A stretch of 64,000 nucleotides of DNA, taken from the NCBI GenBank assembly GCA_001534745.1, contig CP013997.1, positions 3,100,001-3,164,000 of the forward strand, given 5' to 3'. The translations under genes and the position numbers were made by a program. The notes beneath the pieces were generated by a model. It was given only the letters and a program-made list of their open reading frames with translations, ran no database searches and was not told where the DNA came from. This document shows, piece after piece, positions 8,553-17,953 of this stretch. Source of the DNA: Pseudomonas monteilii. GTDB lineage: Bacteria > Pseudomonadota > Gammaproteobacteria > Pseudomonadales > Pseudomonadaceae. How positions within the stretch are numbered: position 1 is the stretch's first letter; each line of letters begins with the position of its first letter.

Positions 8553-9690
8553 TTAGTATTCTCTCAAGCATTTTCTTTGGCATCTCAAGTCTTCTCTGGA
8601 TCTTCAAAACATCCCCAGTACCCGATTTAACTGCAGAGTCATAAGCCGGCGTATTGAAAAGTTCTAAAAAGCCCTCAAAAATTTCTTCCTTGTGCGAGTC
8701 TATGTCGTCCATTTCATAATCAGCTAGCGCTAAAGCTTGAGACTCAAATATTGCTCTATTAATTGGCCCCCTGCGGTCACTGGCATACTGATAGCGACGG
8801 AAAGCTAAGCCCCCAAGTATCTCGCAACAGTTGTACATTGCCCTATCAAAATCAGCAATAATCTCATCATACTCGTCTGTGTCCGCAAGAATTTTGTCTA
8901 AATGCCTTGTAAATTCCAGCAGATAAGAATCTAAGCTTGCGTATTGACTATACTTATCCACAGAGAAATTACGGAAAGCACAGAATCGCAATGCCATCTC
9001 TCGATCAGACATCCTACGATCATCTCTACAGGATTCTCCATCCGGACCATTTTTCCAAAACGCATAACCAGTAGCCATATCGAAGCTTTCGAGCTCGACC
9101 AAATCTGTAAGAAGCTTTCTCGACAGCTCCTTGCTCATGCAATGCCGGATCTCTTGCGCACTTAGTGGAGTACCACCTGTATTTACTCTGTTGAAAATAT
9201 CATACTTCACTTCATCCGGAGTTTGTGGCTCAATGACGTGAGCCACTATCTGAGTACCCGCAAACCTCCGTTTAGTACCCGGATCCAGAGTGGAGTAGGA
9301 AAGCCCCTGTAGCGGCTTGAGGTACTCCATGTGCTCTTCTTCTAAGCTGATTTTATCGGACATAAATAAGCTAATGGTTGTAAGTCGCTGCACTCCATCA
9401 ATAACTTGATGTGCACCAATTTCGTCTTGATTGAAATAGAAAGCCGGAAGCGGTATGCCGAGCAAAATCGACTCAATTAATCGGATTTGCTGACGATTTT
9501 TCCATATAAAGCTTCTTTGAAAATCTGGCGCCAGATCTAAATCGCCCTCATTTATCTGGGTATATATCTCTCGAACTGTGAAGTTTTTCGTAGTGATCCG
9601 GATATCTTTTGGATCCCAAGGACGAAGACTTAGCTCCTCGCCTTCTACGTCTTCCTCCTCAATCGCTTGATTAGCTTTTTCACCTACCAA
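8542..9690 (-). CDS. DUF262 (ParB/Srx-like, GmrS-type) protein
   Basis: The product has 382 residues. Residues 54-63 (APDFQRSFIW) and 94-105 (AHQVIDGVQRLT) are the two hallmarks of DUF262: the DFQR box and the DGxQR box, a ParB/sulfiredoxin-like nucleotide-binding fold seen in GmrSD-type enzymes and other defence proteins. The C-terminal DUF1524 His-Me nuclease of full GmrSD is absent: the protein ends after a helical region. The start is TTG at 9690, chosen because a perfect GGAGGT lies 6 bases upstream (9697-9702). An acidic stretch (EEEDVEGEEL) precedes the domain. It is the first gene of a three-gene coupled operon inside the degraded dusA prophage. The likely role is anti-phage or anti-plasmid defence; the mechanism is unknown. 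Confidence 0.9.
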   Translation of the reverse strand: MVGEKANQAIEEEDVEGEELSLRPWDPKDIRITTKNFTVREIYTQINEGDLDLAPDFQRSFIWKNRQQIRLIESILLGIPLPAFYFNQDEIGAHQVIDGVQRLTTISLFMSDKISLEEEHMEYLKPLQGLSYSTLDPGTKRRFAGTQIVAHVIEPQTPDEVKYDIFNRVNTGGTPLSAQEIRHCMSKELSRKLLTDLVELESFDMATGYAFWKNGPDGESCRDDRRMSDREMALRFCAFRNFSVDKYSQYASLDSYLLEFTRHLDKILADTDEYDEIIADFDRAMYNCCEILGGLAFRRYQYASDRRGPINRAIFESQALALADYEMDDIDSHKEEIFEGFLELFNTPAYDSAVKSGTGDVLKIQRRLEMPKKMLERILNDN

Positions 9691-9696
9691 TTTAAG

Positions 9697-9702
9697 ACCT
9701 CC
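9697..9702 (-). promoter_or_regulatory. Strong Shine-Dalgarno fixing a TTG start
   Basis: GGAGGT followed by CTTAAA precedes TTG at 9690 on the minus strand. Spacing is optimal and no ATG or GTG lies nearby, so the DUF262 gene most likely uses TTG. Confidence 0.75.
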
Positions 9703-9895
9703 AATAAACCAAAAATTAAGATACGAGAAATCGTCAAGCAGTTACAAACTTACGCTATATACGGCACACTATATATGCCTAGTTTAAACGCTCATCGTTC
9801 ACATATAAATCTAATCATACCAATAATATTGACATTTCGATTTAATCACGACCTTTACTTAATCTAGCCATTCAAAGATAGCTTCATCCGTCCCC
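9703..9895. other. AT-rich leader of the DUF262 operon
   Basis: The operon promoter should lie here. I could not settle on a -35/-10 pair with acceptable spacing, and I see no dyad operator. Confidence 0.3.
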
Positions 9896-10009
9896 ATGCC
9901 CAAAAATCGCGAACCCGAATATGACAGCTTCTCGCAAACGCTTAATGCTCTGCGGAAAACCGTCTTGGCTAAGCGGCTTGCAAACTCAGTCTCAGCATCC
10001 GGCAGCTAG
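9896..10009 (+). CDS. Small hypothetical protein, possible relic
   Basis: A 37-codon frame begins MPKNREPEYDSFSQTLNALR and ends KTVLAKRLANSVSASGS. The composition of its start (MPKN..EYD.F...L) is like that of very small Pseudomonas phage-linked proteins, but I cannot name a family. No good ribosome binding site precedes it. It lies between the defence-like operon and the tape-measure fragment, so it may be a truncated prophage gene. Confidence 0.25.
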   Translation: MPKNREPEYDSFSQTLNALRKTVLAKRLANSVSASGS

Positions 10010-10194
10010 ACCTCTGTCCTCTAATCATAGCAGTCCCATCCCTCACCTGAGGCTATGGCGTCGACCTATGTCTCTCAAGGGGACTCCACGTTGTGGTGAG
10101 TCTACTTCGATAGTCCCAGATGGCAAAGCCTGCTGGTAGAAGGTATTGGGTAGCAGAGGGACACAAAGCGTTGAACCAGAATTTGAGCGACGCT

Positions 10195-11535
10195 ACTGCC
10201 AATCCCGCCCAAGTCCGAGGCGTTGACCACGAACACGCGCTGCGGCTCGTTGCTGGCCGCTGCCGGTTCGTCATCCCTTGCGCCCAGCACCTGGCCCAAG
10301 GCGCCCAGCCCAACATCCACCAGCTTGTTGCCTGTTTTGGGCATCTGGATGGCGGCCGCAGGCTTGAGGCTTGCGCGACCGGCGCCGCGCTCCATGACAC
10401 GGCCACGGGTCAGGTTGAGCAAGCCCCGGCCGATCTTGAAGGCGCTGGCCGCTGTGCGCAGGCCCAGGAATGCGGCCGTGATGGCGGCAATGCCCAGGAC
10501 CACCGGCTGCGCACCGTCTGACAGCTTGGTAATGCCCCTGGCCACCTTGGTCAGGCCCTTGGCGGCACCGTCAGTGACCGGCCGAATCGCGTCCCCAATG
10601 CTGCGCATCGAGTCGTCGACCGCCTGCCCCAGTTCGGCCCATTGCTGCGCCGAGGTCTCGCGCCGCTCGGCCAAGTTCTTGTCGAGGATCCCGGAGGCCT
10701 TCTTGGAGTCGGCCTTGAGTTCTTCGTAAAGTCCGCGGTTCTGCCCGTAGGCGGTGAGCGCGGCCTTGACCTGCATGTCGGCAAAGATATCGCCAGTACG
10801 CAGGGTCTTTTCCAGTGCCTCGAGCGCGGCCTTGGCCTTCTCCGGGTCGGCCTCCTTGTCGATGTTAGCCTTGGCCTCTTCGATCTTCTTGGCCTTGGCA
10901 GGATCGGTCGCCTGGACGTACTTCATGGCCAGGGCCATGGACGCCTCGATAACGTTCATGCCCTTCTGCAGGCCCGTGTTCAGCGAGGCCTGATAGTCGA
11001 TGCCGGCGTCCTTGTAGGCCTTGACCACGTCGCCGGCGCCTAACTTCTCCATCCAGTTCTTGAAGTTGTTGGCCGCTTCATCCGAGCTGCCGGCAGTCTT
11101 CATCTGCACCTGCAGCATCGAGCCGAGCGAGGTCACCGCATCCAGCCCGGTGATCCCGTTCTTCTCCATGCCGGCGAGCAGCTGCGGGAACCACTTGGCC
11201 ATGTCGCTGGCTTCGAAGCTGCCCGCCTGACCTTGGTAGGCGATCGCCTCCAGGGCCTGCTGCATGACCCTGGGGTCGCTGATCTTGGCATTCTGCTCGA
11301 GCGCCTGAATCATCGACGCCGTGTCGACCCCGGAAGCGCCCTGCCCGATCGCGAACGTGGCCGCGACTGGGGCATACGACAGCGCCTTGTCCAGCTCCAT
11401 GCCGGCGCCGACCAGCTGGTTGACCAGGTCGGCCACGTCGTTGCGCGACATGCCGGTATCGCTGGCCGTGTCGATCACCGTCCGATTCAGCTGGGCCTCG
11501 CCTGGCTGATTGACGATATCGGCCTTGATTGGCCT
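10195..11535 (-). pseudogene. Tail tape-measure protein fragment, truncated at both ends
   Basis: The minus-strand frame from about residue [20 protein letters not shown] to RVFVVNASDLGG reads as phage tail tape-measure protein: helical, with KKIEEAKANIDKEADPEKAK, a hydrophobic segment (PVVLGIAAITAAFLGLRTAA) and a GLGALGQVLGARDD tail block. The open frame itself continues from 11775 to 10102. Its first ~80 codons are only the antisense of csrA, and its last ~25 (RFVSLCYPIPSTSRL) look unrelated. The N-terminal part of a normal tape measure is missing. The element thus kept only an internal fragment after deletions on both sides, and no other tail genes remain. Exact break points are estimates. 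Confidence 0.8.
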
Positions 11536-11564
11536 GCACACGCGGGCCAGACGGGAAACCAACC

Positions 11565-11570
11565 AAGGAG
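11565..11570 (+). promoter_or_regulatory. Ribosome binding site of csrA
   Basis: AAGGAG lies seven bases upstream of the ATG at 11578. It fixes the short csrA start against the much longer open frame that begins at 11233. Confidence 0.8.
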
Positions 11571-11577
11571 TAGGACC

Positions 11578-11757
11578 ATGCTGATACTGACCCGCAAGAC
11601 GGGCGAAACCATCGTGATCAACGAGAACATTCGAGTGACCGTTCTGGCCGTCAAAGGCAACCAAGTGCGGATCGGTATTGAGGCACCAGAGGACGTGCCA
11701 GTGCACCGCCATGAGGTCCAAGAGCGGATCAAGGCTGAAGCTGAGGCCGCCGTCTGA
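11578..11757 (+). CDS. csrA: CsrA/RsmA-family RNA-binding regulator, element-borne
   Basis: The product has 59 residues ([20 protein letters not shown] ... [20 protein letters not shown]). It has the full CsrA beta-strand set, with the conserved N-terminal LTRK and the GIEAP-VHR-EI/V region that forms the RNA-binding surface (Arg-44 equivalent in VHRHEV). It would bind GGA motifs in mRNA leaders and alter translation or stability. It lies in the prophage remnant, not in the usual chromosomal csrA context, immediately after the break point of the tape-measure fragment. A chromosomal csrA/rsmA set is expected elsewhere, so this is probably a mobile paralogue that could tap host post-transcriptional control. 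Confidence 0.93.
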   Translation: MLILTRKTGETIVINENIRVTVLAVKGNQVRIGIEAPEDVPVHRHEVQERIKAEAEAAV

Positions 11758-12017
11758 CCGAACAACCAGCGTCACGGCAGCCTGCCGTTAACTGCCTGAT
11801 GCCCTGCTACCGGTGCATCGGTGGAGCAACTGGCTTCATAACTCGACCAGCTTCGCCAGGAGCATGAGAGGCTGGGTGGTCCTTCATCAGTTGATCCACC
11901 GATGCACCCCGCGTCCCCTTCCCTTCACATACGACTGCATTGGCAGGCGCCTCCGGCTGCGCGTGGGTTTGGTCACCCGCCCTGGCGCCTGACCAATGCG
12001 GTCCCTCGAGACAGATT

Positions 12018-12401
12018 ATGGAAACGATCACCTGCGGTACATGGACTGGCCAGCTCGGCGATGCCCTGGCGCCACGTGAACTCGAAGCTTTGCTGTGGGT
12101 TGCCCAAGGCCTCACCACGAAAGAGATCGCCCGCCAGATGGGCACCACTCCCGGTACCGCTGCCAACCGTGTGAAGCTGGCCCTGTTCAAGATGCAGGTC
12201 AGCCGGCGCGTCGAGGCCGTCACCAAGGCCATGAGCCGCCAGATCATCAGCCCCCTGTGCATCGTGCTGGCCAGCCTCATCGCGCTGCACGCCGCCATCG
12301 ACGCCGGCGACCCCATGCGCCGCGACCGCCGCGTGCCAGAGCGCCGCACCGCCCAAGTTCGAATCGTTCGCAAGGCCGAGGCCTTCGAGCTTCACGTCTG
12401 A
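12018..12401 (+). CDS. Small LuxR-type helix-turn-helix protein with one membrane helix
   Basis: The product has 127 residues from METITCGTWTGQLGDALAPR. Residues about 18-70 (LAPRELEALLWVAQGLTTKE, IARQMGTTPGTAANRVKLAL) form the GerE/LuxR DNA-binding HTH without any receiver or ligand domain. A short hydrophobic stretch at about 83-97 (IISPLCIVLASLIALHAA) and a basic, arginine-rich tail follow. The open frame extends 26 codons upstream, but ATG 12018 opens the domain. Small LuxR-HTH genes next to a csrA recur in Pseudomonas prophage-like islands. It probably regulates the element or its neighbours. Confidence 0.8.
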   Translation: METITCGTWTGQLGDALAPRELEALLWVAQGLTTKEIARQMGTTPGTAANRVKLALFKMQVSRRVEAVTKAMSRQIISPLCIVLASLIALHAAIDAGDPMRRDRRVPERRTAQVRIVRKAEAFELHV

Positions 12402-12415
12402 CCGAGGATCCCACT

Positions 12416-12628
12416 ATGCCAACAGCAACGAGTCGCGCCTTCGCTCTAGGCGTTCCACAGCTCGAGGCGCTGCTGGCCCGCACCAGCCTCGGCCGGCGAG
12501 AGGCCCAGGTCCGCGTCCAAGTCACTGCGCCACGCTATCAGGCCATGAGCCGCGGCAAGATCTGGGAAGTGGTCGACCTCCATACCGGCGCCGTCATGGG
12601 CATGGCCTACCGCTACGACACCGCCTGA
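12416..12628 (+). CDS. Small conserved-looking hypothetical protein
   Basis: The product has 70 residues (MPTATSRAFALGVPQLEALL ... WEVVDLHTGAVMGMAYRYDT). It starts 14 nt after the LuxR-HTH stop, with GAGGA about 6 bases upstream, so it is likely co-transcribed with csrA and the HTH gene. The central RVQVTAPRYQAMSRGKIWEV looks like a small beta-rich fold. I do not recognise a family. Codon use is host-like. Confidence 0.65.
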   Translation: MPTATSRAFALGVPQLEALLARTSLGRREAQVRVQVTAPRYQAMSRGKIWEVVDLHTGAVMGMAYRYDTA

Positions 12629-12684
12629 TGTTCGTCGATGCGATGGAGGCAGCTGCCCGGGGCAAGCTGGTCGGAAAGCAATGA
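12628..12684 (+). CDS. 18-codon coupled micro-ORF
   Basis: ATG at 12628 overlaps the previous stop (TGATG) and opens 18 codons (MFVDAMEAAARGKLVGKQ). The coupling is suggestive, but nothing else supports translation. Confidence 0.2.
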   Translation: MFVDAMEAAARGKLVGKQ

Positions 12685-12852
12685 GCAAGGAGTCTCCCCG
12701 CGCAATACAGACAGGTTAAATTTACATATTAACCTAATATAAAAATTTTATCTAAATTGCGAGAAATTATAAGCAAGCTCTGTTTATACGTAAAGATCAA
12801 AAAACACAAAACAATGCCAAATTGATCTTGAGAGAAGAGGCTCGTACTGATT

Positions 12853-13893
12853 TTAAACAATTTCCCAAGACCAAGACTCACTTACTTTTCTGAGCTTACC
12901 ACTCTGAGCATCCAATTCCAAAACCATCAGATCCATTGAAGGATAGTCAGGATGCCACACTCCTTGCGGAAGGATCAAAATACCACTCACCCTCTTACCC
13001 TTACCTGCCATTTCTAGCAACAGAGTATATTTTGAAACCAGCTCCTTGAGTTTTAATTGATTTTTGACCAATGACGGAGCACTGCGGGAATTAGTTACCT
13101 CTACAACATAATCCACAATAGTAGTGCTCAGTATTGCGTCAACCTCAAGTTCAAAACCTCTTGCGGAAAACCGCATATTTTCCTGTAAAGAAGCATTTTT
13201 GAATCGCTTAGAATAGATTTTTAATGCATCCAAAGCTTGCTTTTCAAACTTCAAGATCTCTTTGGCCCTTGATGCAATAGTTGTCGGAAAGCCTTTTGAA
13301 ATATCATCTTGGAGGCTTGCCTTGGCATTACTAAACTGTTCAGTATTTGATTTTTTTTGCCCGCCATCCAAATCTTGCTCAGCAGCACTTGAACCTTTTG
13401 AAGCTTTAGACTGATCATCTTTCGCTTTCACACTATTTTCAGTATGCAAACTTTCTTCTTGTGCATTTATAGCCTCTAAGATAGCCTTTTGCTCGGATTG
13501 CTCAGGAGTGGAGTGCTTGGTTAGATAATCCCAATATTTATCACGGTTTGTAAACATTGCGGCCAGCTTTTCCAGAAATTGGAGCTCAGTCACAAGAGTC
13601 GCAACAATAAATATTGAAAGTGCATAAGTCCAAACGTTATTGGATGCAAAAGCTAACGATAAAACCAGCCCACTCCCAATAAGCTTAATCTTTGAAGAGC
13701 CATCTGATATTATTGAGTAGACCACCATCCAAGCTAGCCCGGTAAACCCAAAAATTTGCGCAAGTATCGGCGCAGCATGTGTTATATCACTAAAAAGCTC
13801 AGCGCTTTTTATGTTTTCAAGCAAATGAAATATATATAAAAAAGCCCCAAGCGCTAACATGCCAGCCAAAAACCCTTTAAAAATCCCTTTCAC
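12853..13893 (-). CDS. Membrane-anchored PD-(D/E)XK-like (restriction endonuclease-fold) protein
   Basis: The product has 346 residues. The N-terminal ~110 residues hold three to four hydrophobic helices (about 4-24, 43-62, 71-84, 88-102). A charged, low-complexity linker (about 125-200) leads to a C-terminal domain. There, FELEVDAILSTTIVDYVVEV (Asp-252, Glu-265) fits the D-x(n)-E-x-K strand pair of restriction-endonuclease-like folds, with Thr in place of the usual Lys after the Glu. LILPQGVWHPDY follows. Several membrane-anchored nuclease-like proteins of this layout occur in defence islands. The gene is AT-rich against the host, stands alone between the csrA cluster and another membrane protein, and has AT-rich flanks. 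The nuclease role is inferred and the missing Lys is a caution. Confidence 0.7.
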   Translation of the reverse strand: MKGIFKGFLAGMLALGAFLYIFHLLENIKSAELFSDITHAAPILAQIFGFTGLAWMVVYSIISDGSSKIKLIGSGLVLSLAFASNNVWTYALSIFIVATLVTELQFLEKLAAMFTNRDKYWDYLTKHSTPEQSEQKAILEAINAQEESLHTENSVKAKDDQSKASKGSSAAEQDLDGGQKKSNTEQFSNAKASLQDDISKGFPTTIASRAKEILKFEKQALDALKIYSKRFKNASLQENMRFSARGFELEVDAILSTTIVDYVVEVTNSRSAPSLVKNQLKLKELVSKYTLLLEMAGKGKRVSGILILPQGVWHPDYPSMDLMVLELDAQSGKLRKVSESWSWEIV

Positions 13894-14141
13894 ACTTCAC
13901 CTCTACATGCGTGGAAGCAGTATAATTTATGCTGCGCGCCCCAGAACACACATAAAACTATATTTATTAGAAAATTGCTATCGACTTCCAAAGATTGCTG
14001 AATGTCTTATTTGGCGCGACCATTATACTGCGCAATGGCGATTAATGCCTTTCTTAGAAAATTTTATAACACATACCTACTCCTATGCCTGAGTCTATCT
14101 AGGATAACAGAAAACGAGAAGGTGCGCAGATCCTTACAGGG

Positions 14142-14858
14142 CTAATTGACAACGCACAAGCCATTATCTGAACGAGAAACTTCCCAAGCATCTGTATTGG
14201 AGGAGATCTTGTAATTATTCTCACTACCGCAAATTCTTAATAGATAGCGACCAGATACCGCGCTTATTAATAGCGCAGCTTTACCGTCGTCTGAAATCGC
14301 ATAAGGAAAGCGAGAATTCATTTTCAGCGTAGAAAAGTTTTCCCCACCTAAAACATGATAAGCGCTTCCCACAGAGCATACTAGATAAACCCCAATAATC
14401 GCAGGCACATATTTGTAGGTCTTCTCCCTTATTGATTCTTTGATCAATGCAGCCGCCCACACCCCAAACAAAGAGCAGCTTACAGAATAAACCACATAGT
14501 CAGTGACAATGTAACTTAAAGAGACACCAAGAAATTTTGATACGCCGACAAAAATCGCCACCCCCAGGAGGATCCAGCCTACAATTCTACGACCGTTATA
14601 GTCAAGATCCACAGAGCTTTCAAATGAAAAGAAAAAAACACTCCCCACCAAAAAAACAATTGCAACGTCCATTGATCCCTTAAAAACAAAATCCTGAAAA
14701 TTATGAAAGGAAATAGCCCACTCACAGCCAAGCGACTGATACAACATATAGAACTTAAAGAACCCGGTTGCGCATGCCAGCAAAGCAAACACGCCCAGCC
14801 CACCTGCCATCTGCGTCGAAAGATTTAGGAAATCAATCTGCTTATTCTTATTTCTCAA
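14142..14858 (-). CDS. Multi-pass membrane protein of unknown function
   Basis: The product has 238 residues. About five hydrophobic helices fill residues ~15-185 (GLGVFALLACATGFFKFYML, VAIVFLVGSVFFF, IVGWILLGVAIFVG, VVYSVSCSLFGVWAAALI, YVPAIIGVYLVCSVG). The last ~50 residues (RFPYAISDDGKAALLISAVS, RICGSENNYKISSN) form an extracytoplasmic or cytoplasmic beta-rich tail. I recognise no family. It is AT-rich like the neighbouring nuclease-like gene (same strand, 250 nt apart), so both look like cargo of the dusA island. Joint function is possible but not shown. Confidence 0.7.
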   Translation of the reverse strand: MRNKNKQIDFLNLSTQMAGGLGVFALLACATGFFKFYMLYQSLGCEWAISFHNFQDFVFKGSMDVAIVFLVGSVFFFSFESSVDLDYNGRRIVGWILLGVAIFVGVSKFLGVSLSYIVTDYVVYSVSCSLFGVWAAALIKESIREKTYKYVPAIIGVYLVCSVGSAYHVLGGENFSTLKMNSRFPYAISDDGKAALLISAVSGRYLLRICGSENNYKISSNTDAWEVSRSDNGLCVVN

Positions 14859-14935
14859 CTTATAAATCCCTTAGCCTGAAAAAATCTATAAATGAACTAC
14901 GGTGCATTCATGATCGAAAACTTACCCTGATCGAA

Positions 14936-15097
14936 ATGGAAGGCATGCTGAAGGACCGCTCGAAGCCCTGCGATATACGCTGCGACGAATCTATTGCTCA
15001 GTACCTGCACCGCGGGATCCAGGCTTTGGTTACTGAACGCAATAACCTCCGTGAAGACCGCAACGGCCTGCTTAAGGCTGGCGGCCATGCACTGTGA
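14936..15097 (+). CDS. Small prophage-type protein
   Basis: The product has 53 residues (MEGMLKDRSKPCDIRCDESI ... NLREDRNGLLKAGGHAL), helical, with a central CDESIAQYLHRGIQALVTER. The frame is open upstream into the antisense of the membrane gene. ATG 14936, with a second ATG at 14945, is the more sensible start. It lies 63 nt before the prtN relic on the same strand, in the position where small prophage genes usually precede prtN and the integrase. The family is unknown. Confidence 0.45.
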   Translation: MEGMLKDRSKPCDIRCDESIAQYLHRGIQALVTERNNLREDRNGLLKAGGHAL

Positions 15098-15160
15098 CCT
15101 ACCTCCACAATTGAAGCTATACAATTATGACCTGCCGCCGCCAACGGCGTGGAGACGACA

Positions 15161-15442
15161 ATGAACACCAATTTCCTGCTGGTGGCCCAATACGGTGGCC
15201 AGGCAATCATCCCACTTGAGCGCGTGTGCCTCGACTATTTCAGCCATCTGACCCCAGAGAAAATGAAAGCTAAGGTCGCAAAAGGCGAGATCAACCTGCC
15301 ACTGGTCTGCATGGAGGCCAGCTAGAAGTCAGCCCGGGGCGTACACCTGAATGACTTGGCTGCCTACCTCGACGCACAGCATGCCAAGGCCAAGACCGAG
15401 CACGACAAACTCATGGGTCGCGGTCTTCGACGCGTCTCTTGA
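15161..15442 (+). pseudogene. prtN: prtN-like (pyocin/prophage activator) gene with in-frame amber codon
   Basis: Codons 1-54 read MNTNFLLVAQYGGQAIIPLE ... INLPLVCMEAS, the pattern of PrtN, the activator of pyocin and prophage genes. The next codon is TAG at 15323-15325. After it the same frame continues as KSARGVHLNDLAAYLDAQHA and ends at TGA 15440-15442, which is the normal C-terminal half of the family. The family usually has MEASQK here, so a single CAG-to-TAG change explains the break. A GGAG lies upstream of the ATG. The 3' end overlaps the convergent integrase by 32 nt, the usual arrangement in Pseudomonas prophages. The truncated 54-residue product is unlikely to be active unless the amber codon is suppressed. 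Confidence 0.85.
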
Positions 15443-16551
15443 TCCTCTTCCGGGTCTCGATCACGGGGCCCGCTATCACCCTGTCGATCCACCCCCACCC
15501 CGTGTACGGATCGCCATTCCCCCGCAGGTGCATATAGCGCCGCATCGAGTTCCAATCCCGGTGACGGGAAACAGAGGCCACCTTCGGGATATCCCACCCC
15601 ATTTCGAAAAGCCGGCTCACGCCATCATGACGTAGGTCGTGAAAATGCAGGTCGTCGATCTCTAGAAAATTGCATGCCCTGGTGAACGAGGCCGATATCG
15701 ACTTCGAGTTGTACGGAAAAACCTCGCTGGCTACACGCGGCATCGACTGCAGGATGCGCCAGGCTTCGTCCGGCAAATGGCACCACACGTCATTCCCGTA
15801 CTTCTGCCCGGGGTTCTTCATGTCGGTGATGAGGGCTGACCGGTCTTTGTCGTTGAGCGAATCCCAGCGTATGCGTGTGATCTCCTCCTGCCGCCGGGTA
15901 GAGAAGAGCGCGAATAGCACCACACGAAGCATATCGATCTCCTGCTTGCGGCGATCGCGCATCTCGTCAAAGTACGCTAGCAGGCGCTCAAGCTCGTCCA
16001 AAGTCGGCCGTCGGTTTCGCTCGCGGCTTTTGCTAACCGCGCCCATCTTCCTCAGCACCTTCCGGGCGTCGGGCATAGCGTGCGGATCAACTTCATAGCC
16101 CCAGGCCGGCCGCGCAACGGAGAGGACCGCGCCCAGGTGCGCCAAGTCGTTGCCTACAGTCTGTGCCTGAATGCCGCTGTTCTCCATTCGCCACATGGCG
16201 TACTCGACCAGCTTCTGGCTGGTTAGGTCTGTGTCCGCAACCTCGCCCAGCCAGGTTTCCTTAATGGCGTTCAGGGTAGCGCGTTTCGTTTTACCCAATG
16301 GGCGCAACTTCTCGTACTGATCCAGGTAACGGTCGACCATGTGCTGACCGTGATGCCGCCGCGGTTCGCCTTGTCGATCGCGCCTGGCTCATATAGCTCG
16401 GCCTCGCGCTTCCTGAGCCAGGCCTGCGCTGTAGCCTTGCGATCGACGTCTGGCTTTCCTGATAGACTGACTGACCCTTCTTCATGATCCGGATCTGCGC
16501 GGTATACGCTGCAGACCCATCCTTGCGCTTCCGAAGCGTGATGGTTCCCAT
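15411..16551 (-). pseudogene. Phage-type tyrosine integrase with two single-base deletions
   Basis: The reading begins at 16551 (MGTITLRKRKDGSAAYTAQI ... VYQESQT), the usual N-terminus of dusA-type phage integrases. At about 16460 one T is missing (ACG TTC GAT expected, ACG TCGAT seen). The next segment (DRKATAQAWLRKREAELYEP) is then in another frame. At about 16343 one base is missing again before DMVDRYLDQYEKLRPLGK. The last 309 codons carry the catalytic domain (TRRQEEITRIRWDSL with the first Arg, HDLRHDGVSRL with HxLR, SVSRHRDWNSMRRYMHLRG with the Tyr). Without re-framing no full-length enzyme can be made, so excision should be lost. Both sites lie outside long homopolymers, but a sequencing error cannot be ruled out. 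Confidence 0.85.
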
Positions 16552-16652
16552 TGGTTTTGCTACACGGCTGCTATGAGTTACTACGTTGTAACAACGATAG
16601 ACGGCAAATAAGCAAAAATGACGGGAAACGGTAGCAAACGAGAGAATCGAAA

Positions 16653-17663
<1,011 letters not shown>

Positions 17664-17720
17664 GGCTGGATGGGTGGTGCTGGGCGGGTGTGGTGAGCAT
17701 TGGGAGATGAGTGGCTGACT

Positions 17721-17953
17721 TGTGGGCCCTGCGGGCCCAATCGCGGCACAGGGGCCGCTCCCACAGGTGACCGCGATAGCCTGCAACCCCGCGTTGGGGC
17801 TACGGGTATAGGAGCGGCCCCCGCCGGGGCGCCGGACCGGCCGCGATGGGCCGCAAAGCGGCCCTAAAATCGATTAGCAATAAAGCTTCGGATCCTGCCA
17901 GCTATCGTCAGTTCTCTGCGCGACAACGCGGCGCCAAGGCGGCGGGCGGACTC
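17721..17953. repeat. Composite intergenic repeat, copy 1 (about 233 bp)
   Basis: The block begins TGTGGGCCCTGCGGGCCCAA and ends in GGCGGGCGGACTC. It contains REP-like halves (GGGGCCGCTCCCACAGG, GGAGCGGCCCC) and a CGGCCGCGATGGGCCGCAAAG segment. It is nearly identical to 23662-23896, and a rearranged inverted derivative lies near 53250. It fills most of the dusA-tal gap. Confidence 0.85.

Noticed and set aside
10102..11775. A single 557-residue minus-strand protein
   Set aside because: Its N-terminal ~80 codons are the antisense of csrA and its C-terminal end is unrelated. Only the middle is a tape-measure fragment.
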